Source of the DNA: Raffaelea ambrosiae
Lineage: Eukaryota; Ascomycota; Sordariomycetes; Ophiostomatales; Ophiostomataceae
NCBI GenBank assembly: GCA_002778195.1
Contig: PCDI01000008.1
Location: 1,305,154-1,369,153, forward strand
Length of the DNA: 64,000 nucleotides
Reading direction: 5' to 3'
Of this stretch, positions 44,553 through 58,100 are shown piece by piece. Position 1 is the stretch's first letter, and each line of letters starts with the position of its first letter. The notes under the pieces were generated by a model that was not told where the DNA came from, searched no databases, and worked only from the letters and a program-made list of their open reading frames with translations. The translations under genes were made by a program, and so were the position numbers.

Positions 44553-47291
44553 GGTCGAGTGTGTGAGTCCACTGTCTGTCCACACCGTAGTTGTGACACA
44601 ACACAGCTGAAAGTGATGAGGTGGGGTTCAGCCTGGCATGCGCAATTATTCTCTTTTTTTTTTTTTTTTTTTTTTCGCCAGCGTTGCACCGCCACAGATT
44701 TTAAGGTTGCGGCTGATGCAGGTGACTAAGCCACATCAGCATGTGCATTAGCGTCGATCCCACACCCGATTTTCCATCCATCAATGAAATTTCTCCTATC
44801 GTCCCAAGTCGGGGGGCCGGGGGCCAATCAGCAGGAGAGTACCCGGGGGGGGGTAGTTTGCGTTTCGTTTTGATAAGGTGAAACGTTTTTTTCTTCTGGG
44901 TCAGCCATGCCCCCTTTTTGTACACATACAACATACACTGCGCGTGCATTTTCTGTTTGCATTGGTATTTATGCCTGGATCTATTGGCTGATTTGCGAAC
45001 CTGTTATCTTTTAGCTTTGTCTCGTGTTCGCGAAAGGCGCGCCAGACTGGTCTTTGGCCCTACAGTGGGTATCACCTGATCTGTGGTACCGAGCACCTGG
45101 TATAATCAGTCAAGCGAGATCAGACGGGATCTTTTAAAGACGAAATACAAAGGCAGTCGAAGCAGGCAGCGATATGTGAAGAAAGCAGCGACACGTTTGC
45201 AGAAAATACAGTGGCGGCACCAAAGAAGAATTAAAGAACAGAAAAAGAAACCAACCGGATCCCCTGTCTAAGCCTGCCGCACGCTTGCACAGACGCGGTT
45301 GGCACGGGCCCCACTCTGCGGGTAAGGGATGGTTGCGGTGCACGTTGTGCCATGTACCCTTCTGCCAGATTGTGGTACAGCGGTACCTGGGCACTTCCCC
45401 ACGCCGGCTGGGCTCTGGGATCCGTCCGTTGCGCAAAGGGCGACCACCCACCATAATAGAATACATAACACGCCCCCGGAACACATGTGTGGGTTCGTTC
45501 GCTTTTCCGCTGGTTGGTACGCTGCGCATTTTATTCTTATTTTTTTCATTTTTTTATTCTCGCTCTGCCGTGGTCCCCTGCTGGCCTTGCTGTCATTGTG
45601 CCTAGTACTTGTCTATTACGGCACCCCCCCTGCTTAATGCCCACCCCCTCTCGTCTAAGCTCACCCATGGTCTGGGCAAGAATGACCGCAACGCTCCATA
45701 TTAGCTCTTGCGGTTTCTGGTCTCCGCTACCTGTGTGTCTCGACGCAATTCGTCTTCCAGATAATAACTAGCTACTCCGTAGCCAAATGTGCCCCAACGC
45801 CTTCCACGAAATGCAGTCGACCCAGACCTGCCTTGTGTTCCTCGGCATGCTCGCCTGATGCTGGCGTCTTGTTTCTGCCCTTTGCTGGTCCTTCCAGTCT
45901 GGGTTCCAGTCGGGTTCCAGTCTGGTTCTTCCTGCTGGTCCTTGCATGCCCCGATTTTCTTGCCATTCGTGCCATTTGTGACTTTCGTGCTATGATTCGC
46001 TTCCTATGCCTCTTTCCCGTTTCCCTTTGCGCCCTCCTTCCCTTGTCTGGCCGCTTTGTTCGTGGCGCCTCGTTCGTGCCTTCTTTTGCTGGCCCTGACC
46101 TTTCCCATACCCTCCCGCGCCTGCCCTCCCTGGTGCCCGTGCTTGTCTGTCCTTTGCCTCCGCTCCTGGCTCGTCTTTCTCGCTTCTCCCCTGATGCCCT
46201 TTTCCTCTTTTCCTTTTTTTCTACTCGTCTCTCCCAACTCGTTTCCCATGCACTAAGGAAATCCTTACGTGCCTTCAAAAACGAAGCCGTCCCCCGTGCC
46301 CATTCCCACACCCGCCCCTTTCTCTAATTTCCCTTTTCTCCTTCCTTTTTCTTCTCCATCCACCATCACCAACTTTTTCTTCCTACCACCCTTTCCGCCC
46401 AACTTTTCGACCTTCTTCCGCTCGTTTGCATCGTCTCTCCCATCAAATCGCGCCTGTCTCGCCATCGCTGGCACCTCAAGAATCGCCCCATTCGATTGCT
46501 CTGCTTCTCCTGCATCGCATTCCGCCCACCGATCCGTAATAATCCCACACGCAGCCTTTATTTTCTGGGGCGAAATCAACTCCGTCAGCCACCAGCTGCC
46601 ACCAAAAAAAGCCTTTCGTGGTCCCGATTTGAGGCTATTCCAACACTCACCGACACCCACGCCATTACCTAAAACGGCACCTGCGTGTTTGTTCAGTCGC
46701 CACGAATCTCCGACCACACCACTACCAACCACTACCACCACATCGCCTCCTCTTTTCCAGCCCTTGCGTTCAGCACAGCGTCTAGCCCGCCGCTTTCAGC
46801 AAACTGGCACCACCAAAATTAGATGGCGATTTCCGATCGGTAAAAATAATAGCCAACAACGCAAACACCGAAACACTACACAAAAAATTAATTGCCCAAA
46901 TTCCCAATCCTGATTGGCCTGCCACCGTATCATCACCGACCGAATTTATCGAAATTGTTCACATCGCGTACTGCTTTGCTGGGGTGTTGAACTACACACG
47001 TCTTACATTGATGACTGCGCATCCAGGCAGCCACTCAGATGTGCGTCGTGCTGTAGTTGATTTTGGAGGGTCATCAGCTTCTCTGGCCTTGTGATCATCT
47101 TAATTCCGTGGGATTTACCTTTTTTTTGGTATCATTGCTGTTTGCGACCGTTGGCCTCTGGCGGCATCGCCTTGCCCTTCAACAGATATCTACCTATCTT
47201 CTGTATTCGCCCCATTTCTTTGTTTTCACTCTACTCTACCTTACTCTTCATCCTCTGTTTCCCTTCCTGTTTCCCCGCCTCCTCGTCTCCC
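44553..47291. other. Intergenic between RPAP1 and Hpc2
   Basis: It begins with a T22 tract (44654-44675). The central part is strongly pyrimidine-biased on the plus strand, which yields long but biased frames on both strands. A minus-strand frame at 46265-46741 looks somewhat protein-like but has no family match. The 300 bp before 47292 are CT-rich leader. Confidence 0.45.
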
Positions 47292-50072
47292 ATGCCGCCT
47301 CGGCCAGCTGGCAGCGCCATGGCCGCGGCCGCCCCGGATCACGATGTTGAGATGGGAAACTATCACTACAGCTCTTCACCCGACCTGTCATCACTGCCCT
47401 CCGACTCTCCGTCCGAGCCAGGATCACCTCCCAGGGCCGAGCAGGGCCGGCCAGGCCCTGGCCAGAAGAGCGACGAGATCGTCGTTGACGCCCCGGCCCC
47501 TCCGCGCTTCGCACTCGCACAGCAGCAGCAGCAGCAGCAGCCACAACAACGCCAGCAGCGACAGCAGACACCCCAATACTCGGCCGATGGGGTGCGTCTC
47601 ACGAAAGACGGTGTCCCTCGCAAAAAACCCGGCCGCAAGCCAGGCACGCAGGTGAAGAAGGCAAGCGACAGCACGGTAACAGCCACATCATCTGCCACGG
47701 CTGCGGGCTCCGGCGTCGAAGCGCCCAAGGTCCGCGCAAAGCGGAAGCCTCGCGACCCGAACGCGCCGCCAGTCCAGCGAAAAAAGCGTATTCAGCCGGC
47801 ACCAGCCCTCGCAGCAGAAGCTGCGGCACCCAGTAACTCACGATCTGCCTCTGTCGACATGCACTTCCAGCCCAAGATCGAGCTGACGTCCATGCGCATG
47901 GACATTGACCCCCGCCCGAACCCTCCTCCTCCGTCGTCTGTCCTGGCACCCTCTTCGATCCTTCAGCCGCCCCGACAGCCACCACTGGCGCAGGTTGACA
48001 AAATGCCGAAGCGCGAGGGGCTTCCGAGCTCCATGAAAAGCATCCTGAATACCGACGACTCGCCGCCGCGACCGCCACCATCAACATCAACATCGACGAC
48101 GCCCGTCCGCTCTGTCGGACAAAACTACGATCCAGTACGGTCCTCTACCTATGACCCGGTCCGCGAAACTATGCGTTCACGCGACCCTTATGGCACCGGA
48201 CCTCTCGGCTCCCCTCGTGCGCCGACCCAACTGCCTAACCGCGCCAGCGCGTCGCCTTCGATTGCTAGTCTCGTCGATCCGGCGCCTCTGTCCATATCCC
48301 GTTCGCCTGTCGCAGCCTCGACTGTCCCTCTCCAAACCTCACCGCCCCCCTACAACAGCTCCTTGGCCACCTCCAGCCGCTACCGCGACAGCCTTCCCTC
48401 CCACCCATCTTCGCCCTCATCTTCCCCCGCCATCCAGAATATCATGTCATCGTCTTCTTCTTCACGACCGCCAAAGGCGATGGCATCACAACCACAAGCG
48501 GAGCCCCGCAAAACTCTTCCTCCCGCTCCATCCTCCGTACTAGCGTCTAAGCCGTCAACCTCCACGGCGGTACCACCTCCGTCGTCTGTATCTATGTCTG
48601 AGTCACGTACTGGCTCTGGAACTGGGACTGGGACTGGGACTGGATCCGGATCGTCAGCGACAACAAAGTCAACTGCGTCTAAGAGCGAGGCTAAGAGCGA
48701 GGCCAAGGGCGAGGTCAAGAATGAGAGCAAAAGTGAGGCCAAGAAAGAGGCCAAGAGCGAAACCAATGGACACAAATCGCACAACAAACCGCCTCCCCCA
48801 TCGTCCGTGGTTGCGTCCACTAAGACTGCCTCCAAGAGCTCCACGACAAAGTCCACCGCCCAAAAATCTTCCGCTGCCAGGGCTGCACAGTCGTCCGAAT
48901 CTTCAGCCGTGTCAAAACCTTCCGGCCCTGTTACCACTTCATTCCGCGATGTTGCCGTCTCGAGCGCAACCTCGACCACCGCCTCGACAACCCCGTTGAT
49001 TAAGAAATTTTCCTCGATCCTTCAGCAACAAGAACGGGGAGGCAAGCAGAACAAGACCGCCGCCAGTTCTTCCAACTCGTCCCCAAAATTGTCTGGCCAC
49101 AAGAATGATGCATCGCTGCCGGCAGATAAAGCCGACATTCCTCCTATAAACGGCACCAGCAACAGCACACAGCCTGAGCGATCTATCCTAGATTTTGGCA
49201 AGGTGCGGCCTGGCGAGGAGACTGCGACACCGTCTATCGTCCTGCACGTCCCGCTCATTCAGGGTGAGACCAATAAATACGTGAACTTCATGCGCATGGC
49301 TGAAGACCGCTACGGGTGGGATGCGCTGCATCCACGGCTGGCGGCTCATCGCGACAGAAAAGCTCGCATCGCAGCTGCATCCGCCGCACTGGAGCGGAAC
49401 GGATCAGGGCGTGAATCAGGCGACGAGATGACTGATGACATGAACTCTGGCGACGAGGGAAGCAACGAAGAAGGTGCTGGTGCTGGCGAAAACGGCACTA
49501 ATGGTGTCGTTGCCAGTGGTCCTGATGAGGGCCCTGCGAAACCAGTACGAAAGAAGCGGGTGTTCAAGGAAGACGAGTATGACAAGGATGACGACTTTGT
49601 TGACGACTCCGAAATGCTTTGGGAGGAACAGGCCGCAGCGAGTCGCGACGGCTTTTTCGTGTACTCTGGACCTCTTGTCCCTGAGGAGGAGAAGCCAGCT
49701 TCCGGGTATGTTCTTTTGTGTTATTGATATTGTATATTCATCCTGTGTCATCCTTTGCATCAATGTCTAACTTTCTTTTACAGCACTCCTCCAGCCAAGC
49801 GTGGCCGTGGCAGCCGTGGTGGACGCGGTGGTGCGTCTCGTTCCACCACTTCGCGGACGACAACTGGTCGTGCCACAGGGCCGGGTTCGCGTGGCGGTAC
49901 GACCACACGTAAGCCGCGGGCGACCAAGCAGGAGAAGGAGCAGCGTGAGCGTGAGAAGGCCGAGCAAGAGAAGGCCGGCCATGCGGCGGCGTCCAAATTG
50001 GCAGCCAGCAGCTTCAACCTGCTTGGAGGCTCGAACCCTCCTTTCTCCGCCGGGATGGCCGTCGACGCTTAA
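47292..50072 (+). CDS. HPC2: HIR complex subunit Hpc2 (ubinuclein/HUN domain)
   Basis: Nuclear component of the HIR histone H3.3/H4 chaperone, which controls histone genes. Exons 47292-49705 and 49784-50072 give 900 residues; the intron (GTATGT ... TTTACAG) splits a Gly codon. The Hpc2-related (HUN) domain is at about residues 755-800, with KEDEYDKDDDFVDDSEMLW and GFFVYSGPLVPE. Upstream is a long disordered region with AT-hook-like KPGRKPG (about residue 113), Gln runs and SEAK repeats. The C-terminal exon is RG- and Lys-rich. The start ATG at 47292 begins MPPRPAGSAMAAAAPDHDVE; an upstream open frame from 47091 looks like leader sequence (hydrophobic and Thr/Phe-rich from CT tracts). Confidence 0.85.
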
Positions 50073-52019
50073 GGGGTTTCGACCGTCCATTCGATATGGC
50101 AGACCCGATGAGGACTGCAAATAAGGCGCGACTGTTTCATTCCTAAAGCAGTGCTATTTGGTGATTTCGGGGTGTTTCCGGTTCTAGAATTGGGTTTCTC
50201 GTCGCTTTTTATGTTTGATTTGGGACAAATAAAATGGCACGGCATCGTTGGGTCAACGTGGGTGGGCGTTCTTGGCATCGCATGATAGCATGGCGATACA
50301 GTGCTTGTATTGTTTTCGTCCTCATCTCCGTCTTGCCCTGTTTCCTTTGTGTTTTCTTTTATGTGGTTATTTTGGACCCTTGACATTGCATATTTGCTAC
50401 TTGTATTATTTCCAGGCGCTGGTGTTTTTTTTTCTTAGTTTCGGCATGGTAAATGCTGGCAGAGGAAATAGTATTTGCTTTGAAAAGGAATGGTGCGGTC
50501 AGCTAAATGGTCGATAGCGGGCAATGGAAAGGCGCAGCAGTCCTTTCCTGCCATTTGTTGTATTACTCGACATATCTGGAGCACTTCAGACATGGATCCC
50601 AGAGATGGTAGGGACCGTTGACAAAAATGGTAGCCCAATAGAAAATGTCTTCAGTTAAATTCCGTCTAATAGGTAGCCATCACCAGCTGCTGTCGAAAAA
50701 AAACACAGAGATATAAGTGCCGAATTAGGGAGCTGACCGCGACTGGGATCATACGGTGCGGTAATAATGCACTGGTTGGCTGGCGAGTCTAGCCTGTCAA
50801 TTCTGCAACAGACAGGCAGGAGACACGACACTAGAAACAAATCGACAGTGCTGCCCACGTCGGTTTTCGGAGGAATTGACTGGACTAGTAGAGGCTGCTC
50901 TAACTAGGGTGTGGGGGGCAAAGGAGGGAGATAACGTCATCGTTTTTGTCCTTGTCCTTCGGTGTCCGAGTCGGCAAGAAGAAAATAGTAGAAATGGGCA
51001 GACAGCAATACAGAAACCTTGTGGACCACCTCATTGAGGTCTGGCGTCTTGTGGTCGGCCTCTTTCGACGAGGTGTTGGTGAAAGGAGCACTGCCTCGTT
51101 TGTGCAGTCGAGCGCACCTTCTGCGAGTATTTTCAGCTGGTCCCCCAGGATTTGCCCCAACTCAAGTTGATTGGGAGCTACAGAAGGGGCGACGTCACCG
51201 CTGGCGGCTGTGTCAGCATTCTATGTCCATTTGTTTGTTGTGGCGCCTAGCTCCATCCGCACGGTGCCATTTACCGCCGCGTCACAGCTCCACTAGTGCT
51301 CAGCGTTGTCAGTTTCCTTTCTTCCAGCGCGTCATCCGCCGCCAGCGCCCCCGCCAAGCTCGCACAGCACACAGCGCCCGCAATCAACACAGTGCCGGCG
51401 CCCTTGTCACAAAGAAGGAAAGAGCGATCCAGGCGCAAGCAAACAAGAAAACCAGGAAAAGAAGGAACCGTCGATCCTCTTTCCCAGGTTGCGAGAGCAG
51501 GCCAAATTGGACTGAGGGTCCCCATTTTAAGCTGATTTTAAGTGCACCACCACAAACGTCGTGATCGTCATCTCTTTCCCTTCCCTCGCCGCCTCCTTGC
51601 TCAGTTCATTGCTCATTGTCGCTTTGTATACTCCATTTCGCTTTGAGACCATATAGCTCCCCCACGGCGCTGTTTCGCTCCTTTTTCTCTTTTTGTCTTT
51701 TTGCTGTCTCGACCGCCATCCGCTCACTGTCTGCGTTCATTCCCCGCACCATTCCTCAGCTCTCTCTTTTCACGACACGAGTCAATATTGATTGAGCGAC
51801 TTTTCTTCTCTGGAACGGTACCACAATAACAAAGCAGCCTGCGTCATTCCCCCCCTAGCGATTTTCTGCCGGCCTCATCTGCCAGAATCCTGTTGACAGG
51901 TTCCCGCTGCGCTGCTTTGTCCGCGGCCATGCCACTGTAGTTTGGCTGGCCACCGTCTTCACGCCTCTCCTTTTCCTTCTTCTTGCCTACCCCCCGGTCG
52001 GGCACAGACAAACAAGAGA
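50073..52019. other. Intergenic between Hpc2 and Slm1
   Basis: The first part is Hpc2 3' sequence. A minus-strand patch at 50900-51175 reads as protein-like pieces in two frames. From 51550 on the sequence is the CT-rich leader of the Slm1 gene. No gene is firmly supported. Confidence 0.45.
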
Positions 52020-55000
52020 ATGGCTTCGGTCAAATCGCCATTAATGGCGGCTGCGTCACCTGCCGGCCACAGTCCCGCCGGTGTTGGCTCTTCGGGAGCG
52101 GGCAGTCTGCCTCTATCGAGCCCGGCAGCCGGCGCGCATGCCAGCAACAACAACAGTTACTTTGGGCAATATCTTAGCTCACAACAACTGGCGCAACAGG
52201 CCCACGGAAGCACCAACAGCAGCCATGGTGGACAGCTCCACGCACGTGCCTCCTACCACGACGGCGGTGACTACCTGCCGTCTCAAGGGATGTCCAAGGA
52301 CGGCGGCGACCGCACTATGTTGAACACCATCGCCAACTCGCACATCGCCCAATCATCCCCTTCGGCTGCCATTGCTGCTGCTGGTGGACCCCCTGTCAGC
52401 TCGCCATACCTCTACCCCGATGCCACCGAGTCAAACAGCTACAGCTACAACGTCAACAACATCCACACGGACCACGACCGGGAACGCGACCGCAACATGA
52501 TTGCTCCGACGGCCATTAGTCCGCGGCCCGGCACCTCTGCGTCGGCAATGCACCCGGCAACCAACCGAGCAACCGATGACTGGGATGTCGGCCAACGGGG
52601 CAGCTTGGTCCTGGAAGGCGGTGGCGGTGGCGGTGGCGGTGGCAGCAACGACGGCGGCAGCATCCAGCTGCCAGCGCGGTCCAACACGCTCAAGAAGAAG
52701 GCATCGCTGCGCAGGAGTGTCACTTTGCATCGCACTAGCAGCCGGCGGAGTATGAAGGCCGGCAGTGTGCGCAGCCTTGCTCTGCAGAGCCACAGCGACG
52801 TCGATGAGTCGCACAATGCATTCTACTGCCCTGTGCCCACAAAGGGCAACCCGACTGAGGTCCTGGCCAACCGCTTTCAAGGTATCTGTTATCCTGCCGC
52901 ATTTTATCCGCAGATGGTGCCCATATACTAACCCGTCAGCCTGGCGGAAAATCCTCAAGGACCTCATTGCCTACCATCGCGACATCCAGAGCCACTACGA
53001 ACAACGCGCCAAGTCGCTGCAAAAGCTGTCAAACACCCTCAACAATACCGCTCTTCCTCCAGGCTTCGTCGTCAGCGGTGGTCTGGATGATGCGACCCAG
53101 ATTCTGCGCAATTACAACAAGCAAAGCATAACGGAGGCCATTCGGGCGCGCGAGATTGAGGACGACGTCATTCTGGCTCTCACAGGCCTGCGCAGCGACC
53201 TGAGCCAAAAGATCAAGGAGATCAAAAACATCTCGGGCGACTTCCGCAACTCCGTCGACAAGGAAATGGATGCGACCAAGAGGGCTGTCAAGAGCCTCCA
53301 GGACGTCCTGGGCCAGTCCGAAATTGACGCGTCCCAATCCGTCGGTCGGCAAGACCCGTATCTCCTGCGTCTAGCCGTCGACCGCCAACTGGAGCGCCAG
53401 CTGCAGGAGGAGAACTATTTGCACCAGGCCTTCCTGAATCTCGAAAAGTCCGGGCGCGAGCTCGAGTCCATTGTTGTGGGTGAGATCCAGAAGTCGTACA
53501 ATGCGTACGCGGGCATCCTGAAGCGCGAGGCCGGCACAGCTTGGGATACGGTTGAGGAGCTGCGTGGCGGACCGGTTGCGATGCCCAAGGACCAGGAATG
53601 GGTTTCGTTTATCCACGAAAGCGAGCAGTTTGTCGACCCAGACGTTCCCGTCCGTTCGTTGCAGTTCATCCATTATCCCGGCCAAGACCACTTTGCCTGC
53701 CAGGAGATCCGTGCCGGTCTCCTGGAACGCAAGAGCAAGTATCTTAAGAGCTACACTGCTGGGTGGTACGTATCCTCATGTTCTATGCGCCTGTCGCTTT
53801 TTGCCGTTCAACCTCCCTAACAGTCATTCAGGTACGTTTTGTCACCAACGCATTTGCACGAGTTTAAATCGGCAGATAAGATGCAGGCGCCCTTGATGTC
53901 GCTGTATCTGCCCGAACAAAAGCTTGGATCCCACTCGACCGAGACGGCATCGTCAAGCAAGTTTGTGCTTAAGGGGCGTCAAACGGGTTCGATGCACCGT
54001 GGTCATACCTGGGTTTTCCGGGCAGAGAGCTACGACACCATGATGGCCTGGTACGAGGACATCTACGCACTCACCGAGAAGACGCCACAAGAGCGAACTG
54101 ATTATGCGCGGGGACAGCATACTAGGAGTGTCAGCCGGTCTTCGCAGCATACGTACAGCAGTGACGGTGTCGTGAATGAGGACGACGACGAGCCATTTGC
54201 CATCAACTCGCCGGCGGCAGCAGGAGCCATCACGACCGGGGCAGCAGCAGGCGCGGGTGCAGGCGCAGGGGCTGTCGTTGCAAGCGGCCCTGGTCCGGCT
54301 GTGCCTAACAGCAATGGTAACACAATGGGTCCTATCCAACAGCTGCACCAAGCTCAGCAGCAGCTGGTGGCCGTCAATTCTGCCAATCGTCGTCCTTCGG
54401 CCGGAGGCCGTTTCCCATCCGACCTGCAAGTAAATGCACAGAGAGGCCTCCATCTGCAGGCCGCTGGTGCAGTCTCACCAGTCAGTGCTGCCGGTTCTGG
54501 ATCTGTGGATGACTATGATTACAACGTTGTGGCCGAGGGCAATGCGCTTGGTGGTCATTACGGTCAAGAAGGAGAGCAGTTCGGCTTTCCGCGACGGACC
54601 TCGTTGCAAATTGCTCAGATGCAGCAACAGCAGCAGCACCAACAACAACAATACCCACGTCAGCAACAGCCGTATGGATCTGTCAGTGCCCAGTTGGCAG
54701 ACGGTGTGCCTCAGCAATACTATCAGTCGGAGGGGATCGGGCCGAGCAGCAGAACAGTGCCTGTGTTCCAGAACAGAGCAGACTCTTCCTCGAATGTCAG
54801 CCCCGTTGAGCAGCAGCAGCAACCAACACCGCAGCAGCGGCGGAAGTTGCAGCAGCATGAAGAGGAACTGAGGTACATGGCAGATGCACAGCGGTCATAC
54901 GAGCCACGGACCGTACCCGACAGCAAAGCCGTGGCGTCGTCGTCGTCGTCAGCAGCAGAAACTTCACTGATGACATCGGCGGTGGTTGTAGAGGATGGTA

Positions 55001-55137
55001 TCAGCAATGGTAAGGCCGTTGCAGCCACTCCTACCCCAGCCAACACCGGCGAACAGTCGCGCAAGATCAGCGAACCAGCAACCATTTCCAGCTTGCACAT
55101 CCCCGGTGACTTCCCCAGCAGCGCAGGTGCGGACTAG
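52020..55137 (+). CDS. SLM1: Slm1-type PH-domain protein, TORC2 effector
   Basis: Binds PI(4,5)P2 at eisosomes and carries TORC2 signals to Ypk kinases in yeast. Exons 52020-52881, 52940-53765 and 53832-55137 give 997 residues; both joins keep frame (FQ|AWRKILKDLI and TAGW|YVLSP). Residues 288-530 form the BAR-like helical region (HYEQRAKSLQKLSNTL, RQLERQLQEENYLHQAF). The PH domain is at about 543-655 (GLLERKSKYLKSYTAGWYVL, TWVFRAESYDTMMAWYEDI). The N- and C-terminal tails are disordered, Ser- and Gln-rich, with a Gly run. The start is ATG 52020, in GAGAATGG context, the first after a CT-rich leader. Confidence 0.92.
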
Positions 55138-58100
55138 GGGGAAATCTTAACAAAACGAGAACCCAAAAAAAGAGGCTTTGTCATAGGGGCTTAGTTGCTA
55201 TACAGAGGCAGATGATCTGCATTGATTACATATGCGCGCAAGGCTTTCACGTTGACGATTGATTGATTATTCGACTAAATTTCTAGTCTCACGTCTTGTC
55301 TTTTTCTTTTATCATCTTTTTTTCAGTTTGCCAGCATCGATTTTTTTACATACGGATACCATGTACGGAGTTCTTTGAGACAGAACAGTTCAGTGATTTT
55401 AGATAACGTTCTGTATGAGGGCCAATGATATATTGTGTACCTCCATAACGACTTTGAAGCTGGGTTCCTACTACCAACAGATCTGTTTGACTAATTTGGT
55501 GACTGTAACTCCTTTTTGTGGTTCCTTCTTGTTCCCCCAAATTCGTTCTACAATAGGTACTTTACATTCCGCAAGAATAGAAACAGAGATGTGGGACAGG
55601 GAACACAAGAAAGAGAAGCCAGTGAGTGGCAAAACGGCTTTGGTTTTGTGCGTGCAGTCGCAGAACACGGGGCTTCGCGGTTGAGTGCCAGCCTGGTAAC
55701 TCTGCAGAAAGCAGCCCAGATATGCATACGATACATACGATACAGGCTTCGTTTCGGGGGTACGACAGGATGTTTTTTGTGTAACGTTTGGAAAAGGCAA
55801 TTGAATCGGCAAGGCAAATAAGGCGTTGGGAGTCCACCTCCACACCAATCTTGACGAAGGAGACATTGTCCAGTCAGAGCACTGTTCTGGTCGATTCCAG
55901 CCCAGTCCACGGTTCCATAAATGATGGCTAGGAGATCCCTTGGAGGATGCGGGAAGGCCGGACAAACTCAGCCAGCTATTCGCGACAAAAGATCCCGAAA
56001 TCCCACCCTCCCAAACCGGATGGACGAGACAGACTACATGATAGTGATGAAACCACTCGCAGTGTCTGTATATCGCCATCATTCATATCCTGATCTTCCC
56101 TTGCTTCGGAACAATACACTGATCCGTAAATACAACTCCATTTCTTCTTTAACTTTGGGGATGTCCGGACTGGAGGCAAACTTGGATGCAGACAGGGTGT
56201 AGCTGGCATGGTCTTGACAAGGGGGGAAACAAGAAGAGAAAGAAACGACAAAAGTAGTGAGAAAGAAGAGAAAGAAGCTGAAAAAAACAAGGTGTGTGGC
56301 CCCCATTACCATGCTGTCCTACCAGTCCCCTTCCCTAAGTGGAAAACATCTCCGTCCCCTTTCCTCTCATTTTTGAGCTTGGTGACACGAGTGATAAATA
56401 TCTCAGAAAAATAAAGTATTGTATGCATTGGGTCTTTATTTTGGCCTTCTCTTTTTCTCCTTCTTTATTCTTTTTCTTCTCTCTCTTTCCAAAACCAGCC
56501 AGTCGGCTTGCTTGCATGCCGACCTGGTGACAGTTCTTTGTCCGGACGCACAGCAGGCCGTGTTCGAAAAAGGACGCACGCTCTTTCGTGACGTTCGTAG
56601 CCTTCGTGACTCCATTGGTGCTGTGGTGTCTTATGAATTGCTTTTTAAGCTCCCTCGGTTTCTCCCGTCAAGCATATATTGCCCTGTCCTTGTCCAAACC
56701 ATAATACCAGAAAGAGAAACAACGAGAAAGACCATGCATACGAGTGCATGCACGAGAAAACGCCCCCCACATGCAAAGTAATACGAAATGGAAGGGACGG
56801 CCTGGAGAAATATTGGAAGCAGCAGCTTGAGGTCAGGAAGGAGCGACCCTGACAAGGTGTCTGACACAGGAAAGGAACGTCGGGAGATGCGCCTTTTTAA
56901 ATAATAAAAAAGAAGGGGAAAAAAGAAGCATAAGTTACTACGTACTTCTTTTACATGGCCACTCCTTCGCCAAATTTTGTCACGCTTCGGCAGGTGCAAT
57001 TGAGTCGTGGGGACTTGGACTGGGGTCCCTTGCCAGGTCGAGGCTTTTTTCTCCTTACTAACTACAATACTATGTACGTTTGTTTCCCCTACTAACCCTT
57101 TGAGACTCCACTTGGTGTCAAAGAAACACCGCCTATCATTCAGCTATACATGGCTTGTCTTGAAGTCAATTCCCGCCTCCTCCTTTGTCTTCTGATTTTG
57201 CTTTACATTCTGTGCCTTTCCTATATTCCCGTTCTTCTTTTTCTGGAGACGCCACATTCGGGAGACCCGAAGGCACGGCGGGTGCCTAGCACAAGCATGG
57301 CTGCAAGGAATAATTAATGCATGGCAGTTTCTTTTCTGCGCTCTTACTGGTTCCCACCCGCACGGTTGGGCTGACAAGACGTGACGAGCCAAAAAGGAAA
57401 AAAAGACAACTGGGACCGGTCTGTGAAACGCTGTGGCCCCTGCTCACCTCCTCTTCCTTCGTTATCTCCTCTCCGTGGGCCGGGGAGATCCTGTCATCAG
57501 CCGTGACAAAGGAGACAAAGACGTGAGGAAGAGGCTGGTTGGCAAGCCCGGCTGGAGCACACAGGCCGCTTCCCAGCAGTGTTTGTGTGTGCGCGCGCGT
57601 GTGCCCAAGTTTCCGTGCTCGAGTTTTGGGCTCTTTGCATGAAAGTCTCTTCCGAAAATGAACCTTAGACTTGGTTTTTTCCCCTCTCCCTGCACCGCCC
57701 GGACGTTTGTGACGAGCTAACGGCTGAGCCATGGCAGGCCCTAGTCTTGGACGACATGGGCCCACGGCAGTCGGAATGGAGAGAATATACAAGTGTACAT
57801 CTGGTGCGGGCTTCTGCCGGCCAAACATTCGTCACATTGGGTCCCGGGCCCCGTCAAGCGTCTGCGCCCGCCATTGAGCGTCTATGGCCACAGCTCTGCA
57901 CAAGCACGGCAAGATGATATAGACTGACCAGTGTCATTGTTGTTACCCATGTTGCTCTTTCATTTCCCCACCTGCTTCTTCCTCTTGTTGCGGCCTCCTT
58001 CGTGGTTACGCAAACCAGCATGGGAGATGCCATAATATCACGAAAAGTGAGAACAGCCACTCAGATTTAGGGAGAACCTGCTCCGGCTGAGACGTCTGGC

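Noticed and set aside
45772..46311. Arg/Lys-rich 179-codon minus frame
   Set aside because: It is the reverse of a pyrimidine-rich tract; composition alone explains the open frame.
55471..56082. 203-codon minus frame after Slm1
   Set aside because: Cys/Trp/Ser-rich, no domain, no start or splice support.
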